Positions 1-8,715 of a stretch of DNA of 64,000 bases are shown in pieces. Source of the DNA: Myxococcus stipitatus DSM 14675 (lineage in GTDB: Bacteria > Myxococcota > Myxococcia > Myxococcales > Myxococcaceae). Location: positions 7,319,501 through 7,383,500 of the forward strand of contig NC_020126.1 in assembly GCF_000331735.1 (NCBI RefSeq), written 5' to 3'. Both the position numbers and the translations under genes were made by a program. The notes beneath the pieces are model-generated. The model searched no databases, had not been told where the DNA came from, and was given only the letters and a program-made list of their open reading frames with translations. Each line of letters opens with the position of its first letter. Positions within the stretch are counted from its first letter, which is position 1.

Positions 1-180
1 CCCTCCGGCGTCCTCCAGGTTCGCATCGACCCCGTCACGGGGCTCCTCGCCGGGGCATCCGTTCCGGGCCGGGTGGAGCCGTTCCTCGATGGCACCCAGC
101 CCACCGCCGAGGCCCCTCCGCCGGGCCAGGTGACCACCGACGAGTTCTTCCTCAACGAAGGCAACAGGAAGGGCCTGTGA
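1..180 (+). CDS. Penicillin-binding protein 1A, C-terminal end (partial)
   Basis: This is the last 59 codons of a gene that begins outside the window. The frame is open from base 1 and ends with TGA at 178-180. The visible tail contains VRIDPVTGLLAG and a Pro-rich EAPPPGQV stretch, which resembles the C-terminus of class A penicillin-binding proteins of the PBP1A type (periplasmic glycosyltransferase/transpeptidase that builds peptidoglycan). No catalytic domain is inside the window, so the assignment rests on the tail alone. The stop overlaps the GTG start of the next gene (GTGA), so the downstream genes are probably translationally coupled to it. Confidence 0.7.
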   Translation, partial: PSGVLQVRIDPVTGLLAGASVPGRVEPFLDGTQPTAEAPPPGQVTTDEFFLNEGNRKGL

Positions 181-1538
181 GCCGAGCCCTGGTTCTCGTC
201 CTCGCCTGGGGACTGTGCGCGTTCGCGGCGCCCGTGTCCCCTTCCACACCGGACAACAGTGCCCCCGCGGTGCAGCGCCTGTCGCAGGCCCTGGCCACGT
301 CGGTGCGTGCGTTGCCCGCGGAGGCGCCTGTCGCGCTGTATCTCTCGGGTGGCTCGGCCGAGCTGCGGCGCGCGGTGGGAAGTGTCCTCGCGGGACGCCT
401 CGCGGCCGTGGGGCTCGCACCCACGCTGGTCGATGCCCCGAGCGCGGAGGCGGCCGAAGGGGTGGCGCGTGCCCAGGGGGCGCGCACGCTGGTGCGGCTG
501 ACGCTGGATGTGGAGGCGGGCGCCCTGCGCGCGCGGGGAGATGCGCTGGGCACGTGGGTCAACTTCTGGTCGGGCCGTGCGCCCACGCGTCCGGCGAAGC
601 CTTCAGGGGCGCTCGCCGAGTCGGTGGACGCGGACGCGGAGGTGCTGGCCCTGGCTTCGCTGGGTCTGCCTCCGACGTCGACGGGCTCACCGGAAGGGCC
701 CACCAAGAGCATCCGATTGCTGGGCGCCACGTGGGTTCGACTCGAGCAGCCGGTGGCCGCGCTCGCCGCCGGGGACCTGGATGGGGATGGCCGGGATGAA
801 ATCGCGGTGATGACGGAGGCGGACGTGTCCGTCTTCGGCGCGGATGGGCGGCTGCTGGCGCGCAGGGAACTGAGCGCCCTGCCCTTCTCGAGTGCGCCCA
901 CTCGCGAGCCCTTTGGGGTGATGGCCGTGTTGCCAGGACCGCCTCGGCTGGCGGCGTGGAGTTCGCGGCGTGCGCAGGGGGAGGTGCTCGTGTTGGACAA
1001 GGGGCGCGGCACGCTGCGGCCCGTGGGCCCTCTCGACGGTGCGCCGTTGGGAGCCGTGGAGAGAGGGAGCTTCGTGCCGGGCCAGACGTCGTTCCAGGCC
1101 GAGGTCCGGTCCGCCGATGGCAAGGTCCAGGTGCTTCCCGCGCCCTTCTCCACCGCGAGCCTCGCTCCGCCTCGGATGCTCTTCGTGCATCCGGATGCGA
1201 CGGCGTCTCTCTATGCGCGCCCGGGTGCGCCTCCCACGCGCCTCCTGGGACTGGGCACGGGCAGTGCGCTGGGAGACCTGGATGGCGACGGCACGCCCGA
1301 GCTGCTCACCACGTCGGCCCTGCTCCAGCCGGCTCCGGATGTGCTGCGGGTCCACTCGCTCAAGGCGGAGGACCCCGTCGCGCACGAGCCGCTCTGGCAG
1401 GGCTCGCTCCCCCCGGGCCGGGCGCTGTTCGTGGTGGTGGCCGACCTGGATGGCGATGCGCGCCGCGAGGTGGTGGTGGGGCTGTGGAAGCCCGACGGCA
1501 CCGGAGAGCTGTTCCTTCTTCGCCAGGGTGCGCCATGA
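177..1538 (+). CDS. Secreted FG-GAP/VCBS-repeat protein
   Basis: A 453-residue protein starting at GTG 177, which overlaps the upstream stop by 4 bases. The first 18 or so residues form a signal peptide (LVLVLAWGLCAFA), so export to the periplasm or beyond is likely. Three FG-GAP-like calcium-binding loops are visible: DLDGDGRDE near residue 200, DLDGDGTPE near 365 and DLDGDARRE near 425, the spacing expected of an integrin-type beta-propeller. The N-terminal 150 residues look like an alpha/beta domain with no clear family. The stop overlaps the next ATG (ATGA at 1535-1538). Its place between a PBP1A gene and a solute-binding protein suggests an envelope role, but the specific function is unknown. 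Confidence 0.8.
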   Translation: MSRALVLVLAWGLCAFAAPVSPSTPDNSAPAVQRLSQALATSVRALPAEAPVALYLSGGSAELRRAVGSVLAGRLAAVGLAPTLVDAPSAEAAEGVARAQGARTLVRLTLDVEAGALRARGDALGTWVNFWSGRAPTRPAKPSGALAESVDADAEVLALASLGLPPTSTGSPEGPTKSIRLLGATWVRLEQPVAALAAGDLDGDGRDEIAVMTEADVSVFGADGRLLARRELSALPFSSAPTREPFGVMAVLPGPPRLAAWSSRRAQGEVLVLDKGRGTLRPVGPLDGAPLGAVERGSFVPGQTSFQAEVRSADGKVQVLPAPFSTASLAPPRMLFVHPDATASLYARPGAPPTRLLGLGTGSALGDLDGDGTPELLTTSALLQPAPDVLRVHSLKAEDPVAHEPLWQGSLPPGRALFVVVADLDGDARREVVVGLWKPDGTGELFLLRQGAP

Positions 1539-2905
1539 CGTCCCGCTTCAGTGTCGCGAGCCTCGTGCTCCTGGGCTCCTTGTCCGCGCTCGCCGCGAGC
1601 CGTCCGCGCTATGGCGGCGAAGTGCGCGTGGCCCATGCCGGGCCTCCCGAGGTCGGCGAGCCTTCGCTCGCGGATACGCCGCTGGAGGCCACGCTCCTGG
1701 GCCTGCTGTCGCGGCCCGTCTGCTCGGTGACGGCCGAGGGCGAGGTGCATCCCGCGCTCGCGCGTGAGCTGTCGCGCCCGACGCCGCAGGTCTCGCGGCT
1801 GACGATGCCCACCGCGACCAGCGCGGGGGCGATGGCTCGGGCGTGGATGCGGCTGGCGAGTGCGGAAGGTGCGTCGCCGTACCGTGCCCTGCTCTTCCCG
1901 CTGCGCGGAGAGGGGCGGCAGATCAGCGCGAGTGGCGCCACGCTGGACCTGGCGCTCGCCTTCCCGTGGCCCGACCTGGAGCGAGGGCTGTGTCATCCGG
2001 CGCTGGCCGCGCCCGCTTCGGCGGCGACTCCGGGCCCCTTCTCGGCGGCGGGGCGCGGGGCGTTGGATGCACAGCTGGGTTGGCCTCGTGGCCGTCCGTA
2101 TCTCGACCGGCTGCAGCTCACCGCCACGGATGAGCGAGGACTGGCCCGACTCTGGTCCTCCCGACAGGTGCAGGTGGAGCTGGGAGTCTCATCCGAGACG
2201 GACACTGTCTCGGGCCCGTTGCTGTATGCGACGTACCTCGCGTTCTCGCCCCGGCGTGTTCCCGCGGACTTCCGGCAGGCGGTGGAGAGCGCCATCGACC
2301 GCGAGGACCTCACGCGCCTCTTCGTGCATGGCCCCGCGGCGCCCATGCCCCATCTGTTGCCGCCGGCGCTGATGCAGCAGGGCCCCAAGCCTCGCCCCTC
2401 GGCGCCCGCGGCGAAGACGTCTCGCACGGTGACGTTGGTGTACGACGCGGCCCTCGACGACCAGCGCGCTGTGGCCGAGCGCATCCAGGTGAAGCTGCAT
2501 GAGCGGGGCTACACCGTGGCGCTGGAGCCGTTGGCGCGTGCGGCGCTTCGCGCGCGGTGGGCCAAGGGTGAGTTCGAGCTGATGCTGCATGCGCTGCTCC
2601 TCCCTCCGGCGCCGGGCCCCGCGTTGGCGGTGGTGCTGGATGCGGCGGGTCGCAAGGACTTGTTGGGCGTGGAGCTTCCGGCCATCGGCTCGCTGCCGGA
2701 CGCGTCGGCTCGGGATGCGAGGGCCCGCGACCGCGCGTTGGCGCTGGGTGCATCGCTGCCGCTGGTGCCCTTGTATGCGCAGGGGTTGGGGGTCCGGGCG
2801 ATGGCGGAGGTGGGTGGATTGGTGATGGATGGGCAGGGCCTGCCGTCACTCGATGGGGCGTACCTGCTGCCTCCCGAGGGTGCGGGTATCGGAGGACGGC
2901 CTTGA
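1535..2905 (+). CDS. Family 5 extracellular solute-binding protein (peptide-type ABC transporter)
   Basis: A 456-residue exported protein starting at ATG 1535. After the signal peptide (LVLLGSLSALAA) the sequence RYGGEVRVA is the typical first strand of family 5 (DppA/OppA-like) solute-binding proteins. FRQAVESAIDREDLTR near residue 250 matches the helix that carries the 'R.A...AIDR..L' signature of that family. No permease or ATPase gene lies beside it, so it either feeds a transporter encoded elsewhere or serves a sensing role with the histidine kinase that follows 46 bases downstream. At about 456 residues it is shorter than the usual 500-550. Ligand unknown. Confidence 0.8.
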   Translation: MTSRFSVASLVLLGSLSALAASRPRYGGEVRVAHAGPPEVGEPSLADTPLEATLLGLLSRPVCSVTAEGEVHPALARELSRPTPQVSRLTMPTATSAGAMARAWMRLASAEGASPYRALLFPLRGEGRQISASGATLDLALAFPWPDLERGLCHPALAAPASAATPGPFSAAGRGALDAQLGWPRGRPYLDRLQLTATDERGLARLWSSRQVQVELGVSSETDTVSGPLLYATYLAFSPRRVPADFRQAVESAIDREDLTRLFVHGPAAPMPHLLPPALMQQGPKPRPSAPAAKTSRTVTLVYDAALDDQRAVAERIQVKLHERGYTVALEPLARAALRARWAKGEFELMLHALLLPPAPGPALAVVLDAAGRKDLLGVELPAIGSLPDASARDARARDRALALGASLPLVPLYAQGLGVRAMAEVGGLVMDGQGLPSLDGAYLLPPEGAGIGGRP

Positions 2906-2951
2906 AGCGCACGCGGCCCCTTGTCGCCTGGCGGTTCGATGGGAGTTCTCC

Positions 2952-4634
2952 TTGCGCTTGAGGGCTCGACTCGCGCTTGCCTTCGCGCTGCTGGCTCTCG
3001 TTCCGCTCGCGGTGGTCGTCCTGCCCACCCTCTCGCGACTGCGCGACACGTTGTCGCGAGAGCTGGACGCTCGCATGCAGGCCGCGACCGCCAGCGCCCA
3101 GGAGTCGCTGGAGCGTTCGGCCACCACGGCTCGCCGCGCGGTGGAGGAGTTGGTGGAGAGTCCCGCCATGGAGGACCTGGCGCGGGAGGCTCGGGAGCGG
3201 CCCACTCGCGCCATCCAGGCGGGGACGGCCGAGGCATTGATGAAGACGCGTGGGCTCACGGTGCTCGCGCTCTTCGACCGGGGCGGCACGGTGTTGTCCT
3301 CCGGCCACCTCCCTGCGCGACGCGGAGACCCGGACCCGGCGCTCTTCGCCGTCACTCGCGAGACATCCTCCAAGCCCGTTCCCGTGCGCGTGGACGTGCG
3401 CACGTCGTCGGGACTGAGGCAGATGCCCGCGCTCGTCACGGCGCGGCCGGTGGACTACGGCGACCTGCGGCTCTGGGCGGTCGGAGGCGTGCTGCTCGAC
3501 GAGGGCCTGGCCCAGCACCTCGCGCGACTGACGCAGGCGCAGGTCACCCTGGTGTCGGGTGATGCGGAGTTCGCGCGGGCGGGGACGGCGCTGCCGCCCA
3601 CGGTGTCGCGAGAGGTGCCCCTGGGCGAGGCCGCCACGGTGAAGCTCGTCTTCAGCCGTGCCGCCGCGCGAGAGGCCGAGGAAGGCGTCATGCGCGCGTT
3701 CCTCCTGCTCGCGGGACTGGGCGGTGCGTTCGCGGTGCTGTTGGGATTGCTGGTGTCGCGCTGGATGACTCGGCCGGTGGAGGCCCTCACCGAGGGAGCG
3801 CGGCGCGTGGCGGAAGGCGCGCTGGATGTCCAGGTGACGGCCGTTGCCTCGGGCGAGGTGGGTGAGCTGGTCCGGACGTTCAATCACATGACGTCCGAGA
3901 TGAGGGCGACGACGGAGCGGCTGGTGGCGAGTGAGCGCATCGCCGCGTGGCAGGAGGTGGCTCGGCGGCTGGCCCACGAAATCAAGAACCCGCTGACGCC
4001 CATCCGGATGTCGCTGGAGACGTTGCTCGCGGCGCAGGAGGCGCGGCATCCCCGCTTCCCCGAGCTGTTCAAGGAGAGCGCGGGTGTGGTGCTCGAGGAG
4101 GTGGACCGGCTGCGGCGCATCGTCGACGAGTTCAGTCGCTTCGCGCGGATGCCCAAGCCGCAGCTGGCGCCGGTGGACCTGTCCGAGCTGACGCAGAGCG
4201 TGCTCGCGCTCTACTCGACACCGCCCGAGGGCATCCGGATTCTTCCGGCGCTCCAGACGGGAGTGGTGGCGCGTGTGGACCGGGACATGCTGACGCAGGT
4301 GTTGGTCAACCTGGTGAAGAACGCCGAGGAGGCAATGGCTGGCAAGGGCGGTGACTTGCGCGTCCGAGTGAAGGGCACCGACGCGGACGCCGTCATCGAG
4401 GTCGAGGACAGCGGGCCGGGCATCCCCGCCGAGCATCGGGCGCGCATCTTCGAGCCGTACTTCACGACGAAGGAGGGAGGCACGGGGCTTGGGTTGGCCA
4501 TCGCCGCGCGAATCCTCCAGGAGCATGGCGGCAAGCTCGAGGTGGGTGGAGAGCCGGGCCTCGGCGCGCGCTTCAGCATCGTGCTGCCGCGCTCGGAGGG
4601 CATGGGCATTTCGGCCCCCGTGCCCGTGTCATAG
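2952..4634 (+). CDS. Sensor histidine kinase, NtrY-like (HAMP, HisKA, HATPase)
   Basis: A 560-residue membrane kinase. I chose the TTG start at 2952 because GGGAG at 2941-2945 lies six bases upstream and the protein then begins directly with a membrane helix (LALAFALLALVPLAVVV). A periplasmic sensor of about 220 residues follows, then a second helix, a HAMP domain from about residue 270, the dimerisation helix RRLAHEIKNPL with phospho-acceptor His342, and an ATPase domain with N box (NLVKNAEEAM), G1 (DSGPGIP) and G2 (GGTGLGLAIA). The arrangement resembles NtrY-type kinases. No response regulator is adjacent, so its partner is elsewhere. Co-transcription with the solute-binding protein suggests envelope or nutrient sensing. 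Confidence 0.88.
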   Translation: MRLRARLALAFALLALVPLAVVVLPTLSRLRDTLSRELDARMQAATASAQESLERSATTARRAVEELVESPAMEDLAREARERPTRAIQAGTAEALMKTRGLTVLALFDRGGTVLSSGHLPARRGDPDPALFAVTRETSSKPVPVRVDVRTSSGLRQMPALVTARPVDYGDLRLWAVGGVLLDEGLAQHLARLTQAQVTLVSGDAEFARAGTALPPTVSREVPLGEAATVKLVFSRAAAREAEEGVMRAFLLLAGLGGAFAVLLGLLVSRWMTRPVEALTEGARRVAEGALDVQVTAVASGEVGELVRTFNHMTSEMRATTERLVASERIAAWQEVARRLAHEIKNPLTPIRMSLETLLAAQEARHPRFPELFKESAGVVLEEVDRLRRIVDEFSRFARMPKPQLAPVDLSELTQSVLALYSTPPEGIRILPALQTGVVARVDRDMLTQVLVNLVKNAEEAMAGKGGDLRVRVKGTDADAVIEVEDSGPGIPAEHRARIFEPYFTTKEGGTGLGLAIAARILQEHGGKLEVGGEPGLGARFSIVLPRSEGMGISAPVPVS

Positions 4635-4679
4635 CGCCTGGCGCGATGGGGGTCGCCTCGTCGAGGCCCGTGAATGGCG

Positions 4680-5055
4680 GAGCCTGTCGCGCACCCGCCG
4701 CCAATGGAAGTACAGCTCCCCAGCGCAGGGACCGTAAGCAGGAAGCCCGAGGCGATGAATCGCCCCGGGCGCGCGTGTTGCTCAAGCCACTGAGCGCGGT
4801 GAGGTCCGCTACGCCCGCGCCACGGGGCGGCGCATGTCGAGCACCCGCCGCCGATGAAACCCCTGCACCCGAGCACGAAGCCCGAGGCGCCGAATCGCCG
4901 CGAGCTCGCGTGTTGCGCACGGTGTCGGCGAGGCGCTCCGCGCCTTCACCGCGTGGCGACGCCTGTCGCGCACCCGCCGCCGATGGCAACACTTCGCCCC
5001 AAGCTCAAGGCCCAGAAAGCACGAAGCCCGAGGCGATGAATCGCCCCGGGCTCGC
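4680..5055 (+). repeat. Threefold imperfect repeat carrying terminator-like hairpins
   Basis: Between the convergent kinase and MXAN_5187-like genes, one module occurs three times with a period of about 135-146 bases. Each copy has a CACCCGCCGCC core (near 4692, 4844 and 4970) followed by an inverted repeat built on GCCCGAGGCGAT/ATCGCCCCGGGC at 4745-4770, 4880-4905 (degenerate) and 5026-5051. The third copy sits at the right distance to terminate the minus-strand gene. The region is open in one + frame, but the resulting peptide is just the repeat translated and I do not call a gene. It is most simply read as a duplicated bidirectional terminator. Confidence 0.7.
5026..5051 (-). terminator. 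Hairpin terminator of the MXAN_5187-like gene
   Basis: On the minus strand GCCCGGGGCGAT pairs with ATCGCCTCGGGC (12 pairs including one G-U) with a two-base loop, starting 32 bases after the stop codon at 5083. The following bases (TTCGTGCTTTCTGG) are only moderately T-rich. Two related hairpins lie further downstream. Confidence 0.6.
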
Positions 5056-5082
5056 GAGTTGCTCACGACGTCGGTCGTGGGC

Positions 5083-7137
5083 TCAGTCCTTCACGGGCGT
5101 GGCCTTGAGCGCGGCCTTGCCTTCCTTCACGTAGACCTGGAAGCGCACCGTCTTGCACGCGTACTTCTGGACGAGCTGCTCCCGGTTCTTGCGCAGCTTC
5201 TGCACGAACTTGTCGTACGTCAGGCCGTCCGCCGCCTCGCCACAGCGCTCGCGCGTGGTGACGAACTCGCGGAAGACCTCCTGGAAGTGCTGCTCCTCGG
5301 AGAGCGCCACCGCGGAGTTGCCCGAAGGCCCCGCGCCCGGAAGCGGAATCGCCGCCGGTGAAGGCGCCCGAGCCGGCAGCGGAATCGGAGCATCCGGCGG
5401 CCGCGCGCTGGCCTGGAGCAGCTCGCGAGGAATCGCCGCGACCCGCGTCGTCTCCGGGTTCTCTGGAGACTGCGCCGCCGCCAAGGCGAACGGGTTCGCC
5501 GCCTGCTGCAGCGAGTACGCCGCCGTGGGCTGGTCCTCGAAGGCGAAGGCCCCACGCCGAGGCGACGCCGGAGACAGCGAATCCCCCGACGCGGAGTAGT
5601 TCCCCGCATCCGACTCGAACGGCATGGACGGCGCCGCGCCGAACGGAGTCGCCGGCGGAGCATACGCAGGGGCCGGCGGCGCCGCGGGAGGCGGCGCGGG
5701 GAACGGGAACGCGTCCGCCGCGGCGAACGGGTCCCCCGAACCAAACGGATTCGCCTGGGCTGCCGGCGCCGGAACAGGCGGAGGCAGCGCGAACGGGTCT
5801 GCCAGCGGCGAGGGCGGCACCGACGCGAACGGGTCCGCGCCAAACGGCTGCGCCGCCGGAGCCGGGGGCGCCAGGGAGAACGGGTCCGCCATCGGCGGAG
5901 GCGTCGGCTGGGAGAACGGAGTCGCCTGCGGCGCGGGCGCCGGAGGCAGCGACGCGAAGGGGTCCGGCAGAGGGCCCGGCGTCGGCGCGGCGGCCATGGG
6001 CTGCTGCATCGCGGGCTGCGGCGGCGGAGCCATGGGAGCAGACGCCTGCGCCGCCATGGCCGCAGACAGGCTCAGCGTGTCGGAGCCCCCCTGCGAAAGC
6101 CCATCGTCACTGGAGCGAGCCCCACCGCCCATCAGCGCGGTCCACACCAGCGTGAGGACCAGCAGGCCCACCAGCGCCACCACCGCGCTCTGCTGGTACG
6201 CCGCGAGCGCCCCCAGCACCGACTGCGTCCCCGCCACCGCGAGGACATCCAGGGACGTGCCCTGCAGCGAGCGGCGAGACCCCACCGACAGCGGCGCCTG
6301 CCCACCCATGGCATCGCCCTCCGTCAGCAGGGGCAGCGACACCGGGCCCAGGGTCTGGAAGCCACCCCGGCGCAGCACCACGCCATTCGAGTTCGCCACC
6401 ACCTGCGTCAGCGAGCCTTCCGCCAGGAGCTTCTCGGGCCCCACCGCGGTGATGCTGTCACCCTTCACCAACCCGAGCGCCGTGACGCCCGTGGCCTGCA
6501 CCGCGGCCTCCAGGGCGCCCTCGTCGAACAGCGGCGCGCCCACGACCAGCGTCACCGCCGGCTGCATCCCGAAGTCTCCGCCCCACAGCACCGGCACCGA
6601 GGCGAACACATGCGTCGTCCCCAGCGCCTCCACCACCGTGCTCCCCGCCTTCGCCAGCGCGGCGACGTCCAGCTTCGCGGCGTCGGAAGAAGGCTCCGCG
6701 CCCGCGACGGCATGGAACGCGGCGTCCGGAGCGGCCAGCGCCACCACCACGCCCTTGAGGGCCTTGGGCACCCCGGCGTCGACGGCGGTGCGCACGGCGG
6801 CGAACCGCTCGGCTGTCAGCGGCTGGAGGGCCGCGCCCGGGGCCTCGTCCCGGTCCTTGTCCCGAGGGGACGGACGGACGGCGGCCGTGGGCTTGGGGGG
6901 AAGCAGCGCATGCACCGCGGTCGCGACTTCCGGCGTGGCGGCCAGCTTCAGCGCCAACGCCTGAATCTCGGCACGGCGCGCGTCCACGAGACGCGACACC
7001 TCGGAGATGCCCGAGGCGGACTGAGCCGTGGCTCCCTCCACAGCGCGTGCACGCAGCGGTCCCGACAACATCGGGAGGTGAGCAAGCCCCAGTCCGATGA
7101 CCAGGAACGCGAAGAGGAGGAACTTGAGGCGGACCAT
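5083..7137 (-). CDS. MXAN_5187-family membrane protein with Pro-rich linker
   Basis: A 684-residue protein starting at ATG 7137 with AAAGGA about seven bases upstream. Residues 5-25 form a membrane helix; an extracytoplasmic region of about 300 residues follows (cache/sensor-like, my inference) and a second helix (VVALVGLLVLTLVWTALM) lies near residue 335. Then comes a roughly 200-residue Pro/Ala/Phe-rich linker with many DPFA and NPFA motifs. The last 75 residues (EEQHFQEVFREFV...YDKFVQKLRKNREQL) form a conserved domain that I recognise as the C-terminal domain named after M. xanthus MXAN_5187. The biochemical function is not known. The position a few genes before sigA fits the M. xanthus locus order as I recall it. 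Confidence 0.85.
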   Translation of the reverse strand: MVRLKFLLFAFLVIGLGLAHLPMLSGPLRARAVEGATAQSASGISEVSRLVDARRAEIQALALKLAATPEVATAVHALLPPKPTAAVRPSPRDKDRDEAPGAALQPLTAERFAAVRTAVDAGVPKALKGVVVALAAPDAAFHAVAGAEPSSDAAKLDVAALAKAGSTVVEALGTTHVFASVPVLWGGDFGMQPAVTLVVGAPLFDEGALEAAVQATGVTALGLVKGDSITAVGPEKLLAEGSLTQVVANSNGVVLRRGGFQTLGPVSLPLLTEGDAMGGQAPLSVGSRRSLQGTSLDVLAVAGTQSVLGALAAYQQSAVVALVGLLVLTLVWTALMGGGARSSDDGLSQGGSDTLSLSAAMAAQASAPMAPPPQPAMQQPMAAAPTPGPLPDPFASLPPAPAPQATPFSQPTPPPMADPFSLAPPAPAAQPFGADPFASVPPSPLADPFALPPPVPAPAAQANPFGSGDPFAAADAFPFPAPPPAAPPAPAYAPPATPFGAAPSMPFESDAGNYSASGDSLSPASPRRGAFAFEDQPTAAYSLQQAANPFALAAAQSPENPETTRVAAIPRELLQASARPPDAPIPLPARAPSPAAIPLPGAGPSGNSAVALSEEQHFQEVFREFVTTRERCGEAADGLTYDKFVQKLRKNREQLVQKYACKTVRFQVYVKEGKAALKATPVKD

Positions 7138-7286
7138 CGCCGTCCTTTAGCCCATGGGTGAAGGGTTCCGCTTATAGCGTTCACCATTCGGACCCAGCAA
7201 GATTCGGGCAGCGGACAACGTGGGCCTGGTCGCCCGGCGGATGACCAGGACGACCGGGGCCCACCTACACCGAGTCACGTCTCCGG

Positions 7287-7646
7287 CTAATAGTTGGGCA
7301 CGTTGGCCGCGACGTCGTCGGGCAGACCGGCGGTGTGGACGTCCCGGCGCCGCTCCACGGCCCGCCTCAGACTGCGCTCCAGCCGGTCACGCGCCGCGTC
7401 GATGGCGTGGAACAGGGTCTCCGCCTTCTCCGTGATGTGGACCGGCGCGAAGTTCGGCATCCGCACCGTCACCCGGCACTCCTTGTCCACCCCTCCCTTG
7501 GGGCCGTTGATGTCCACCAGCGCGATGTCGACCTCCGCCGCTTCGTCATCGGCGTAGCGCTCGACGTGGCGCACCAGATGCTCCTGCAGGTACTCCCTCA
7601 GTGGCCCCGTCAGCGTCAGATGCACGCCCCGCATCAACACCTTCAT
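7287..7646 (-). CDS. hpf: Ribosome hibernation-promoting factor, short (HPF/RaiA family)
   Basis: A 119-residue protein starting at ATG 7646, preceded by a strong GGAGGTGA seven bases upstream. It has the beta-alpha-beta-beta-beta-alpha layout of the family: LTLTGPLREYLQEHL, then strands with DINGPKGGVDKECRV, VHITEKAETLFHAIDAA and a basic C-terminal helix (RLERSLRRAVERRRD). Such proteins bind the 30S decoding region in stationary phase and block translation; short forms promote 100S dimers or inactive 70S. It lacks the C-terminal dimerisation domain of long HPF. It stands alone, divergent from a receiver-domain gene. Confidence 0.9.
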   Translation of the reverse strand: MKVLMRGVHLTLTGPLREYLQEHLVRHVERYADDEAAEVDIALVDINGPKGGVDKECRVTVRMPNFAPVHITEKAETLFHAIDAARDRLERSLRRAVERRRDVHTAGLPDDVAANVPNY

Positions 7647-7794
7647 GCAGTCACCTCCAGGGCTCAAAGATGGACAGCGCACCGCCCGCGGGTGAGGGGG
7701 GCTCCTCCACTCGCTCGCCCTCCGAGCGACGAGGCACGGCCGCGCGTCCCACCGCGGCGGACGATTCCGACAAGTGCCAGGGTTACCCAGACGC

Positions 7795-8181
7795 ATGGGT
7801 GCCGAGCGAATCAAGGTCCTCCTCGTGGAGGACGACGGGGACAGCCGGGAGCTCCTGGCGGAGCTGCTGGAGTTCGAGTTCGACGTGGTCACCGCCACCG
7901 ACGGGCTCGCGGGCCTCCGGGCCTTCGAGAGCGCGCGGCCGGACGTGGTGGTGACGGACGAGTCGCTGCCGGGACTGTGTGGCACCGAGCTGGCCCAGCG
8001 GGTGAAGGCCCACTCGCCCCGCACGAAGGTCATCCTGGTGTCCGGTTACTCGGAGGTGAGCGGCGCGGGGCACTGCGACCTGGTGCTGCGCAAGCCCATC
8101 GACGTGGAGCAGCTGAGCCGCGCCGTGGGCAGGCTGGGAGACGAGGCCCGCCAGTGGGCAGGGGACGACGCTCGGCAGTGA
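7795..8181 (+). CDS. Single-domain response regulator receiver
   Basis: A 128-residue receiver domain without output domain. ATG 7795 is preferred because the first beta strand (RIKVLLVEDDGD) follows directly. The acidic pocket is E12/D13/D14, the phospho-acceptor is Asp55 in VVVTDESLPG, the switch Ser is in LVSGYS near residue 83, and the conserved Lys is K100 in LVLRKPID. All residues needed for phosphorylation are present. It probably acts as a phosphotransfer intermediate or interacts with another protein. No kinase is adjacent; the nearest one is the NtrY-like kinase 3 kb upstream, and any pairing with it is speculation. Confidence 0.88.
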   Translation: MGAERIKVLLVEDDGDSRELLAELLEFEFDVVTATDGLAGLRAFESARPDVVVTDESLPGLCGTELAQRVKAHSPRTKVILVSGYSEVSGAGHCDLVLRKPIDVEQLSRAVGRLGDEARQWAGDDARQ

Positions 8182-8265
8182 ACGGAAGGACTGGCCCCAG
8201 GTGTCACGCAGGGACACCGGCCTTACCATGTCCCTCCAGGACGGCCACGGGCAGGAGGGAGCGAC

Positions 8266-8712
8266 ATGAAGTACTGCGCCAGGTGCGGCTCGGAGTATCG
8301 GGATGACGTCGAGCGATGCGAGGGCTGTCCAAGCCACCCGCCGCTGGTCTCCGCCGAGGAGATGCACAGCCGGGGGCTTCCCTTGCCGCACGAGCTGGAC
8401 CGGCGCGTCTTCGTGCGCGCCGCCACGACGGACAACCCCCTGATGGTGGAGGTGTTCGCGGAGCTGCTCGAGGAGCGGGACATCCCGGTGTTCATCCGCG
8501 CGGGGCGCTCCGGCGTGGTGGACAAGCTGACCACGGGCAACCTGCTGCCCTGGTGGGAGATCCTGGTGCCCGAGGGAGAGCAGGAGCGCGCCGCCCTCCT
8601 CGTGGAGCGGGAGCGGGCCCAGGAAGCGGCCACCAACGACGAGGCCGTCCGCGCCGCCGAGGAAGAGGAGCGGGAGACGGAGCCCGACGCCTCGCCTCCG
8701 CCCAGCCCGTGA
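8266..8712 (+). CDS. Zinc-ribbon protein with DUF2007-like domain
   Basis: A 148-residue soluble protein starting at ATG 8266 with GGAG seven to ten bases upstream. The N-terminus has two CxxC knuckles (C4/C7 and C18/C21), expected to bind one zinc. Residues 40-110 (FVRAATTDNPLMVEVFAELLEERDIPVFI, quoted in part: LMVEVFAELLEERDIPV) resemble the DUF2007 'putative signal transducing' fold, which occurs in small bacterial proteins without known function. The last 35 residues are a Glu/Ala-rich helix ending in prolines. No neighbour helps with the function. Confidence 0.8.
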   Translation: MKYCARCGSEYRDDVERCEGCPSHPPLVSAEEMHSRGLPLPHELDRRVFVRAATTDNPLMVEVFAELLEERDIPVFIRAGRSGVVDKLTTGNLLPWWEILVPEGEQERAALLVERERAQEAATNDEAVRAAEEEERETEPDASPPPSP

Positions 8713-8715
8713 GTC

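Noticed and set aside
2310..4526. A 738-residue open frame on the minus strand
   Set aside because: It lies opposite the solute-binding and histidine kinase genes; composition is Arg/His/Pro-rich and typical of antisense frames in high-GC DNA. The kinase on the other strand has all its motifs.
4680..5055. CRISPR-like repeat array
   Set aside because: Only three copies with long, related rather than unique spacers, and no cas genes nearby.
4646..5134. A 162-residue open frame with internal repeats
   Set aside because: The repeated peptide is simply the translation of the triplicated hairpin module; no ribosome-binding site or family.
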